Shown piece by piece: positions 58,420 to 64,000 of a stretch of 64,000 nt of DNA (positions within the stretch are counted from its first letter, which is position 1; each line of letters opens with the position of its first letter). The DNA lies in contig DATAJS010000011.1 of assembly GCA_036262035.1 (NCBI GenBank), positions 207,596-271,595 on the forward strand, written 5' to 3'. The translations under genes were made by a program, and so were the position numbers. The DNA comes from Burkholderiales bacterium (lineage in GTDB: Bacteria; Pseudomonadota; Gammaproteobacteria; Burkholderiales; SG8-41). The notes below the pieces were generated by a model that saw nothing but the letters and a program-made list of their open reading frames with translations, was not told the origin of the DNA and searched no databases.

Positions 58420-59283
58420 ATGAGCACCCATAACGTTCCCAACTCGTCGGGCACCGAGGCGCCGCGGCTGAAGGCGCCGAAGAACGCCGCCGACTGCCAC
58501 ATCCATATCTACGACGCGCGCTATGCGCCGCCGGTGGCACGGCCGGCGAACGCGACGGTCGCCGACTACCGCCTGCTTCAAAGCCGCATCGGCACTTCGC
58601 GCGTCGTCATCGTCACGCCGCGCAATTACGGCGCCGACAACGCGGTGACCGTCGATGCGATCGCGGAGCTGGGCATCGACAATGCGCGCGGGGTCGGAGT
58701 CGTCAGGACCGACGTCACCGATGCGCAGCTGAAGAAGCTGAACGAAGGCGGCATCCGCGGCTTGCGCTTCACGATCGGCAATCCCGAGACCGCGGTCACC
58801 TCGATCGACATGATCGAGCCGCTGGCGAAGCGCATCGCCGAATACGGCTGGCACGTGCAGATCAACGCCGAGCCCGGGCAGGTCGTCGACGCAGCCGCCA
58901 TGCTGCGCCGGCTGCCGTGCCCCATCGTCTTCGATCACCTCGGCAAGCTCGGCCTGCACGGGCTCGACCACCCCTCGTATCGCGTGATGCGCGAGCTGAT
59001 CGACGCCGGCCGCGCGTGGGTGAAGATCTCCGGGGCCTATCTCAACACGCGCATCGGGCCGCCGGCGTATCCCGAATCGACCCCGGTCGCGCAGGCGTTC
59101 GTGAAAGCGGCGCCCGAGCGCGCGGTGTGGGGCAGCGACTGGCCGCACCCGACGCCGAAGATTGCGCCCGATGACGCGGTGCTGTTCGACCTGCTGCTGA
59201 AATGGGTGGAGGACGACGCTTTGATCCCGCGCATCCTGGTACAGAACCCGGAAGCGCTCTACGGCTTTCCGAAGACCGCCTGA
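58420..59283 (+). CDS. Amidohydrolase-family lactonase-like protein (LigI type)
   Basis: 287 residues; GGAGGATCGAG precedes ATG 58420. Metal motif DCHIHIYDARYA (HxH) near residue 28, HVQINAEPGQVVD, FDHLGKLGLHG, and WGSDWPHPTPK with the active-site Asp. These fit the 2-pyrone-4,6-dicarboxylate lactonase and related hydrolases. It probably opens a lactone or hydrolyses an acid in the pathway encoded upstream. Cytoplasmic, no signal. Confidence 0.9.
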   Translation: MSTHNVPNSSGTEAPRLKAPKNAADCHIHIYDARYAPPVARPANATVADYRLLQSRIGTSRVVIVTPRNYGADNAVTVDAIAELGIDNARGVGVVRTDVTDAQLKKLNEGGIRGLRFTIGNPETAVTSIDMIEPLAKRIAEYGWHVQINAEPGQVVDAAAMLRRLPCPIVFDHLGKLGLHGLDHPSYRVMRELIDAGRAWVKISGAYLNTRIGPPAYPESTPVAQAFVKAAPERAVWGSDWPHPTPKIAPDDAVLFDLLLKWVEDDALIPRILVQNPEALYGFPKTA

Positions 59284-59284
59284 A

Positions 59285-59539
59285 TCAGCGCTGGCAGGCC
59301 TGTAACGGGCTGACGCAGTCGCGTTTCCTGAGCATTTCCTGCTCGTAATCGCGCTGGGTGGCCAGGGAAGCGTTGAGCGCTTCGGTCTCGACGCACGCCC
59401 GCCATTTGTCGCTGTTGCGGGCGACGCCTTTCTTCTCGCAGACCGGGCCGTAATCGCGCTCGGACTCCGCGAAGCGCTGCTCGGGCGTCATCGTGCACGC
59501 GGCCGCGGCGAGAGCCACGAGAAGTGTGAAATACCTCAC
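59285..59539 (-). CDS. Small lipoprotein, 84 residues
   Basis: Convergent with the lactonase-like gene; its stop lies 2 bp from that gene's stop. Signal peptide with lipobox (MRYFTLLVALAAAAC, Cys at residue 15), mature chain of about 69 residues that is helical, with three cysteines (VCEKKG, CVETEAL, DCVSPLQACQ). No family recognised. Probably attached to the outer membrane. Confidence 0.7.
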   Translation of the reverse strand: MRYFTLLVALAAAACTMTPEQRFAESERDYGPVCEKKGVARNSDKWRACVETEALNASLATQRDYEQEMLRKRDCVSPLQACQR

Positions 59540-59608
59540 GCCCGCAGCTTAACAAGGAAGGCGGGCCCGGGGACAGGGCCTTCGCGCCCTTGTTCTTACG
59601 ACCTTGTT

Positions 59609-60145
59609 CTAACCCCTGCGGTTGTCCAGACGGACCGGCAGCGTGTAACCCTGGCGCAGCGCGCGGCGCTCGTAGCGCACCGCGTCGCGGTCGAGCCCGC
59701 GGGCGAGGTAATAGAGATAGAGCTGGTAGCTCGCGCCGGCGTGGTCGAGGAGCGAGGCGTGCTTGAGCCACAGCACCATGGTCCGCTCGTCGCGCGGCAC
59801 GCCGTTGCTGCCTTCGGCGTACATGCGCGCGACCCGCATGGCCGCATTCGCATCGCCCGCGAGACCGCGCGCCTGCTCGCCTCTGAACTCGGCGTCGCCC
59901 AAACGGGTCTCGGGACGGATCTCGTCGCGCTCGAGCTGCGCCTCGGCGGCGAGGGTACGGGCGGTACGGAGCTGTACGGGTTCCGAGGGGGCTGTTGCGG
60001 GCGGTTCGGTCGCGGGGGCAGGAGCGCTCAGCGCGGCGACGGAAGCGGCGGCCGGCGAGGGCGCGGAGGGCGACCCGGCCCAGTCCATCAGTTGGCATCC
60101 GCTCAGCAACGGCGCCGCGAGTGTGACAATTTTTATGCTTTTCAC
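59609..60145 (-). CDS. Lipoprotein with Sel1/TPR-like repeat region
   Basis: 178 residues. Signal with lipobox MKSIKIVTLAAPLLSGC, Cys 17, then a Pro/Ala/Ser-rich spacer (residues 25-60), then a helical part with GDANAAMRVARMYAEGSNGVPRDERTMVLWLKHASLLDHAGASYQLYLYY, which has the pattern of Sel1 repeats (A..LA..Y..G). The C-terminus is basic. Function unknown; a scaffold for envelope proteins is plausible. Confidence 0.7.
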   Translation of the reverse strand: MKSIKIVTLAAPLLSGCQLMDWAGSPSAPSPAAASVAALSAPAPATEPPATAPSEPVQLRTARTLAAEAQLERDEIRPETRLGDAEFRGEQARGLAGDANAAMRVARMYAEGSNGVPRDERTMVLWLKHASLLDHAGASYQLYLYYLARGLDRDAVRYERRALRQGYTLPVRLDNRRG

Positions 60146-60338
60146 GTCTGGCTCCTCGGCTCGCCTCGCATTCTAAGGGCTGAATGGGCCGTTCACCAGC
60201 CTCAGGAAACCGCTCGTCCGGCCGTTATATCCGCTCGTCTCCCGTGAACACGTACCCGTGATGGATTTCATACGGGCAAAAGTGCGTCACGGGTTAACTT
60301 TCGTCCGACTGAAGAACAAAGGGACACCGCGGGGAGCC

Positions 60339-61358
60339 ATGACGATGACGATGAACTGCGACACGCTGGCGGTAATGTTCACCGACGTATCGGACGCGGA
60401 GCGCGTCTATACCGATTTCGGTGACGCCGAAGCGCGCAGGCTCGGCGCCCGTTGCCTGAAGCTCGTCGCGGAAGCGGCGCGCCGCAACGGCGGCCGGCTC
60501 ATCAAGACCATCGGCGACGGCGCGATGATGTCCTTCCGCTCCGTCGAGGAAGCGTACCGCGCGGCGAGCATCATCCAGCTCGCGATGCGCGACCAGGTGC
60601 TCAAGCTCAAGGTCGGCATGCACTTCGGGCAGGTCATCGAGACCGGCGACGACGTGTTCGGCGACACCGTCAACGTCGCGGCGCGCGTGCTGGCACGCTC
60701 GGGCCCCGGCGAGATCCTCATGACGCGCGAGTGCGTCGACACCCTCGGGCCGCTCCAGCGCGCCACCGTGCGCCTGCTCGACACCACGAGCGTCAAGGGC
60801 CGTCCCGAGCTGGTCGAGATCTTCCGCGTCATCGGCGACCGCGAGAACGTGACGACCGTCGTCGCGTCGAGCGCGCGTCCGGCCGCGGACGAAACCAAGG
60901 TCCTCGTCCTCGCGTACAAGGACCAGACCGTGCGGCTCGAGATGACCGGCTCGCCGATCCAGATCGGCCGCGAAGCGGGCTGCGACCTCGTCATCGCGAG
61001 CGCGTGGGCCTCGCGCCGTCACGCCAAGATCGAAGTGCAGGGCGACCGTTTCGTCATCACCGATCACAGCAGCAACGGCACGTTCGTGTCGGGCGAAGAC
61101 GGCGCCGAGCGATTCCTCAAGCGCGAGACGCAGCAGCTCGCCGAGCACGGCGTGATCTCGGTCGGCATCAACGCCGCCGGCAATCCGCGCGACCTCGTTC
61201 ACTACCGCTGCGAGACGGCCACGAAGCACGACCGCCGTTCCGCCGGCGCGTACAAGGCTTACCACGAAGGCGTGACCATCCTGGCCGAATCCGACGGCCC
61301 GGTCACCGTTTTCCGCACCCCCAGTCTGGCCGGTCGCCCCGCGGCGATCGCCGGTTGA
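60339..61358 (+). CDS. Class III adenylate/guanylate cyclase with C-terminal FHA domain
   Basis: 339 residues from ATG 60339 (GGGGAG upstream); the frame stays open to 60258. Cyclase domain about 8-175: VMFTDVSDAERVY, KTIGDGAMMSF (both metal Asp), VGMHFGQVIETGDDVFGDTVNVAARV. FHA domain about 215-300: IQIGREAGCDLVIASAWASRRHAKIE, ITDHSSNGTFVSG (GR, S-R-x-H, N-G phosphothreonine-binding pattern). It could make cAMP or cGMP in response to a phosphorylated partner. Soluble. An OmpA-like gene follows 29 bp on. Confidence 0.92.
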   Translation: MTMTMNCDTLAVMFTDVSDAERVYTDFGDAEARRLGARCLKLVAEAARRNGGRLIKTIGDGAMMSFRSVEEAYRAASIIQLAMRDQVLKLKVGMHFGQVIETGDDVFGDTVNVAARVLARSGPGEILMTRECVDTLGPLQRATVRLLDTTSVKGRPELVEIFRVIGDRENVTTVVASSARPAADETKVLVLAYKDQTVRLEMTGSPIQIGREAGCDLVIASAWASRRHAKIEVQGDRFVITDHSSNGTFVSGEDGAERFLKRETQQLAEHGVISVGINAAGNPRDLVHYRCETATKHDRRSAGAYKAYHEGVTILAESDGPVTVFRTPSLAGRPAAIAG

Positions 61359-61387
61359 TCATTTCATTCGTCGAAGAGGAGTCCACC

Positions 61388-61933
61388 ATGAAGATGAAGC
61401 ACACCGTAGCGCTTGCAGCCGTGTTAGCCGCTATCAGCGCAGCCCCGGCGATGGCGAACGATCGTGAAACCATCATGGTCGGCAAGGCCACGCCCAAGGC
61501 GGAAGACGTCGAAGCCTTCCTGTTCCCGGAAGCGGAGTGCGAGCACACCAAGTACATGTGCATGGCCGTGCGCCCGACCAACGAGCGCTCGATCGGCATG
61601 GACATCAAGTTCGCGACCAACTCGTCCGAGCTCACGCCGGAAGCCAAGGCCCAGCTCGAAGGCCTGGGCAAGGCGCTCGCCTCGCGCAACGGCAAGCTCG
61701 GCGCCAGGGAGATCGTGATCGAAGGCCACGCCGACCCGCGGGGCTCGCTCGATCTGAACAAGCAGCTCTCCGCGAAGCGCGCGGACGCGGTGGTGAAGTA
61801 TCTCGTGTCGGCCTACGGCGTCGACGGCAAGGCGCTCGCGCCGGTCGGCCGCGGCATCGAAGACCTCAAGGACCCGAAGAACCCCGACTCGGCCGTCAAC
61901 CGCCGCGTCGAGCTGGTTCGGAAGCCCAACTAA
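61388..61933 (+). CDS. OmpA-family peptidoglycan-binding protein
   Basis: 181 residues. GAAGAGGAG lies upstream of ATG 61388. Signal peptide MKMKHTVALAAVLAAISAAPAMA, a short variable region with three cysteines, then an OmpA-C-like domain: DIKFATNSSELTPEAKAQLEGLGKAL, IVIEGHADPRGSLDLNKQLSAKRADAV, GVDGKALAPVGRG, NRRVELVRK. The Asp and Arg that hold diaminopimelate are present. Probable periplasmic or outer-membrane anchor to peptidoglycan. Follows the cyclase-FHA gene. Confidence 0.93.
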   Translation: MKMKHTVALAAVLAAISAAPAMANDRETIMVGKATPKAEDVEAFLFPEAECEHTKYMCMAVRPTNERSIGMDIKFATNSSELTPEAKAQLEGLGKALASRNGKLGAREIVIEGHADPRGSLDLNKQLSAKRADAVVKYLVSAYGVDGKALAPVGRGIEDLKDPKNPDSAVNRRVELVRKPN

Positions 61934-61959
61934 GCCTCGCCGCGCTCGGCTGACCCGGA

Positions 61960-62010
61960 GAACGCCAAAGAGGGAAACCAAGGTTTCCCTCCTTGAACCT
62001 CCTTTCCTTC
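61960..62010. repeat. Dispersed hairpin element, copy 2 of 5864-5912 type
   Basis: ACGCCAAAGAGGGAAACC / AAGGTTTCCCTCCTTGAACCTCCTTTCCTTC repeats the arrangement at 5862-5912, with a 10-bp stem (GAGGGAAACC / GGTTTCCCTC) and the same flanking AACGCCAA... and ...CTTGAACC. It lies downstream of the OmpA-like gene. Confidence 0.7.
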
Positions 62011-62016
62011 AAAACC

Positions 62017-62050
62017 AAACGGCCGGCTGTATGCCGGCCGTTTTGTTTTT
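62017..62050 (+). terminator. Rho-independent terminator of the OmpA-like gene
   Basis: An 11-bp stem (AAACGGCCGGC, 62017-62027, with GCCGGCCGTTT, 62033-62043) closed by the 5-nt loop TGTAT and followed by TTTTGTTTTTT. The stem, loop and U-tract are all seen. It ends the transcript of the cyclase-FHA/OmpA genes. Confidence 0.9.
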
Positions 62051-62094
62051 TGGGGTCAGACCCCGGCTTCATCGGGGTCTGACCCCGGTTTTTC
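62051..62094. repeat. GGGGTCAGACCCC palindromic repeat, copy
   Basis: GGGGTCAGACCCCGG and CGGGGTCTGACCCCGG, separated by about 7 nt, then TTTTTCTT. It lies between the terminator and the exonuclease III gene. The second unit plus T-run could be a further terminator. Confidence 0.85.
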
Positions 62095-62113
62095 TTGAGG
62101 TATCCTCGGGCCG

Positions 62114-62863
62114 ATGAAAATCGGAACCTGGAACGTCAACGGCATCCGCGCGCGCGAGAAGCAGCTCTGCGAATGGCTCGAGCGCGACCGGCCGGACGTC
62201 GTCTGCCTGCAGGAGCTCAAGGCGCAGCCCGGACAGATTCCCGAGGCGTGCAAGGTCGCGGACTATCACGCGTTCTGGCACGGGGGCGTGAAGGCGTACT
62301 CGGGCGTGTCGCTGCACATCCGCAAGGATTTCTTCGACGGCGAGCCGGTCTTCAGCCACCCGACGTTCGACATGGAGTCGCGCATCGTGCAGGCGGCTTG
62401 GGCGAATCGCGTGTTCGCGTCGGTGTACGTGCCCAACGGCGGCAAGGATTACCCGGCGAAGCTCGAGTTCATGAAGGCGCTCGCGCAGTGGGCGAGGGAT
62501 CTGCACGCGCAGGGCCGGGAAGTCGTCCTCTGCGGCGACATCAACATCACGCGCACCGAGATCGACGTGCATCCGCGCGAGCGCAAGCCGGGCATCATCG
62601 GTCAGCGGCCGGAGGAGCGCGAGCTCTTCGCCGACCTGCTCGGCGAGCACCTCGTCGACGTCCACCGCACGCTCGATCCCGACAACGAGAACCTTTTTAC
62701 CTGGTGGGCGCCGTGGCGGAACATGCGCCAACGCAACATCGGCTGGCGTCTGGACTACGTGCTCGCTTCGCCGCGGCTCGCGGCGCGTGCGCAAACGTGT
62801 GAAGTGCTGAGGGATTTCGGCACCAGCGACCACGGTCCGGTGTTGGCTGAGTTTTCGCGCTGA
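62114..62863 (+). CDS. xthA: Exodeoxyribonuclease III / AP endonuclease
   Basis: 249 residues. EEP-family motifs: MKIGTWNVNGIRAR, CLQELKAQ (metal Glu), GGDINI-type CGDINITRTEID, GWRLDYVLASP (Arg/Asp), and the catalytic pair TSDHGPVLAEF. Acts in base-excision repair at abasic sites and 3' ends. Slightly shorter than E. coli XthA (268). No ribosome binding site better than TTGAGG is seen 8-13 nt upstream. Followed by hairpins. Confidence 0.95.
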   Translation: MKIGTWNVNGIRAREKQLCEWLERDRPDVVCLQELKAQPGQIPEACKVADYHAFWHGGVKAYSGVSLHIRKDFFDGEPVFSHPTFDMESRIVQAAWANRVFASVYVPNGGKDYPAKLEFMKALAQWARDLHAQGREVVLCGDINITRTEIDVHPRERKPGIIGQRPEERELFADLLGEHLVDVHRTLDPDNENLFTWWAPWRNMRQRNIGWRLDYVLASPRLAARAQTCEVLRDFGTSDHGPVLAEFSR

Positions 62864-62882
62864 AAGGTCCACGCCGCTGGTC

Positions 62883-62942
62883 GGTGCGGCTAGGCCGCAC
62901 CTCCCGCGCGACGGCGCGCTTATAGCGCCTTGCGGCGCTAAA
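62883..62942. repeat. Hairpins downstream of exonuclease III
   Basis: GTGCGGCTAGGCCGCAC (62884-62900) forms a 7-bp stem, and TAGCGCCTTGCGGCGCTA (62923-62940) a second 7-bp stem with a 4-nt loop. No T-run, so rho-independence is doubtful. The gap 62864-63029 holds nothing else. Confidence 0.6.
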
Positions 62943-63029
62943 GCGTGTCCTTGTTGCGCCGATAAGGGATGGGTGCGCCTCTGCCGCCCCGCAGGTCGCC
63001 CGTTACTCACCCCCGACGAAAGGCTCCCC

Positions 63030-63956
63030 ATGGACAAGTTCCGCCTGGTCACCCGCAGCGATTTCGATGGCCTCGTCTGCGCGGTCCTCCTCAAGCACCT
63101 CGAGATGATCGACGACATCAAGTTCGTCCATCCGAAGGACATGCAGGACGGCAAGATCGACATCGGCCCGCGCGACATCACGACCAACCTGCCGTACGTG
63201 GCGGGCGCGCACCTCATCTTCGATCACCATTCGTCGGAAACCGAGCGCAACGACGTCAGCGCGTCGAACTACGTGATCGACCCCGATGCGGCGTCGGCGG
63301 CGCGGGTGGTCTACGAGCACTTCGGCGGCCGCAAGGTATTCCCGGCGGCGTGGGACGACATGATGGCGGCCGTCGACAAGGCGGACTCGGCGCAGTTCTC
63401 GCGCGACGAGATCCTGCATCCGACCGGCTGGGTGCTGCTCAACTACCTGATGGATTCGCGCACCGGCCTGGGCCGCTTCCGCGATTTCCGGATCTCCAAC
63501 TACCAGCTCATGATGGAGCTGATCGATCGCTGCAAGACGATGGGCATCGACGAGATCCTCGAGCTGCCGGACGTCAAGGAGCGCTCGGACATGTATTTCG
63601 AGCACGCCGACAAGTTCCGCGCCCAGCTGCAGCGCTGCGCGACGGTGCACGGCAATCTCGTCGTGCTCGACCTGCGCCGCGAAGAGGTGATCTACGCGGG
63701 CAACCGCTTCATGATCTACGCGCTTTTCCCGCAGACCAACATCTCCATCCACGTGCTGTGGGGCCTGAAGCAGCAGAACACCGTCTTCGCCACCGGCAAG
63801 TCGATCCTCAACCGCTCGTCGAAGACCGACGTCGGCGCGCTGATGCTCGAGCACGGCGGCGGCGGACACCACGCCGCGGGCACCTGCCAGATCTCGAACG
63901 AGAGCGCGGACGACGTGCTGAAAACGCTGGTCACCCGCATCAACAAGGACGGCTGA
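63030..63956 (+). CDS. DHH-family phosphoesterase (exopolyphosphatase/nano-RNase-like)
   Basis: 308 residues from ATG 63030 (GACGAAAGG upstream); the frame extends to 62973 without initiation signal. DHH domain: RSDFDGLVCAVLLKHLE (metal Asp) and LIFDHHSSE (DHH motif); further Asp in AAVDKADSAQFSRDE. The DHHA1-like end has GGGGHHAAGTC. Predicted to hydrolyse phosphodiester or phosphoanhydride bonds in small nucleotides or polyphosphate. No signal peptide. A perfect palindrome follows. Confidence 0.9.
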   Translation: MDKFRLVTRSDFDGLVCAVLLKHLEMIDDIKFVHPKDMQDGKIDIGPRDITTNLPYVAGAHLIFDHHSSETERNDVSASNYVIDPDAASAARVVYEHFGGRKVFPAAWDDMMAAVDKADSAQFSRDEILHPTGWVLLNYLMDSRTGLGRFRDFRISNYQLMMELIDRCKTMGIDEILELPDVKERSDMYFEHADKFRAQLQRCATVHGNLVVLDLRREEVIYAGNRFMIYALFPQTNISIHVLWGLKQQNTVFATGKSILNRSSKTDVGALMLEHGGGGHHAAGTCQISNESADDVLKTLVTRINKDG

Positions 63957-63975
63957 GCGCCCGCTAGCGGGCGCT
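63956..63975. terminator. Perfect 20-nt palindrome after the DHH gene
   Basis: AGCGCCCGCTAGCGGGCGCT is fully self-complementary (8-bp stem with CTAG centre) and its first base is the last base of the DHH stop codon. No U-tract, so rho-independent termination is uncertain; an element with RNA-protecting function is also possible. Confidence 0.6.
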
Positions 63976-64000
63976 GCGCTTCCGCGCCGGTAAACGCCTC

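Overview
The window is high-GC, densely coded bacterial chromosome. Gene content points to an uncultured betaproteobacterium of the Burkholderiales type: nine orphan Bug-type (tripartite tricarboxylate transporter) receptors, organic-acid catabolic cassettes, short overlaps between genes, and several families of dispersed palindromic intergenic repeats. No rRNA, tRNA, CRISPR array, prophage or IS element was seen, and no stretch over 300 bases lacks a gene.

Layout. 1-1.8 kb: PAS sensor (cut by the window edge) and OmpR-type regulator. 1.97-3.1 kb: ferritin-like diiron protein overlapping a 47-residue membrane protein. 3.17-5.8 kb: the most notable locus, a UGSC-type selenoprotein with an in-frame UGA and a hairpin 11 nt behind it, followed without a gap by a conserved partner of unknown function and a Bug receptor. 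5.9-9.7 kb: Bug/Ldh-type dehydrogenase/SDR/Bug cassette. 10.3-16.7 kb: frameshifted trimethylamine-dehydrogenase-like flavoprotein, S9 peptidase, SDR, dihaem peroxidase. 16.8-24.2 kb (mostly minus): Bug plus amidohydrolase, LuxR-type regulator, then a D-glucarate operon (Bug, GarR-like, GudD-like) with a LacI-type regulator. 24.3-28.0 kb: GntR regulator, Bug, dehydrogenase and an enolase-superfamily enzyme. 28-35 kb (minus): glycosyltransferase, enolase-superfamily enzyme, DMT transporter, decarboxylase-like amidohydrolase, amidase. 35.2-37.3 kb: two Bug receptors. 37.5-40.4 kb: a TIR-domain membrane protein and a TPR/SLOG-like/class III cyclase protein in one operon. 40.4-42.7 kb: a three-subunit cobalt-type nitrile hydratase or thiocyanate-hydrolase-like enzyme with a binding-protein-like fourth gene. 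43.3-48.1 kb: a tightly coupled chain HupE, phosphatase-like, dinB, ABC ATPase, ABC permease, DUF3299 (frameshifted). 48.2-52.2 kb: MlaA, GST and two metallopeptidases. 52.3-59.3 kb: a catabolic operon (Bug, acyl-CoA dehydrogenase, three CitE-like proteins, MmgE/PrpD, lactonase-like amidohydrolase). 59.3-64 kb: two lipoproteins, a cyclase-FHA protein, OmpA-like protein, exonuclease III and a DHH phosphoesterase.

Theme: scavenging of many carboxylates. Each Bug receptor sits with one or two enzymes, while no TctA/TctB membrane subunits lie in the window, so the receptors presumably share permeases encoded elsewhere. Superimposed are signalling modules (two class III cyclases, TIR, FHA, three regulators of catabolism) and a selenium-dependent thiol-redox candidate. 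Intergenic spaces at gene ends are filled with nested inverted repeats that probably act as bidirectional terminators.
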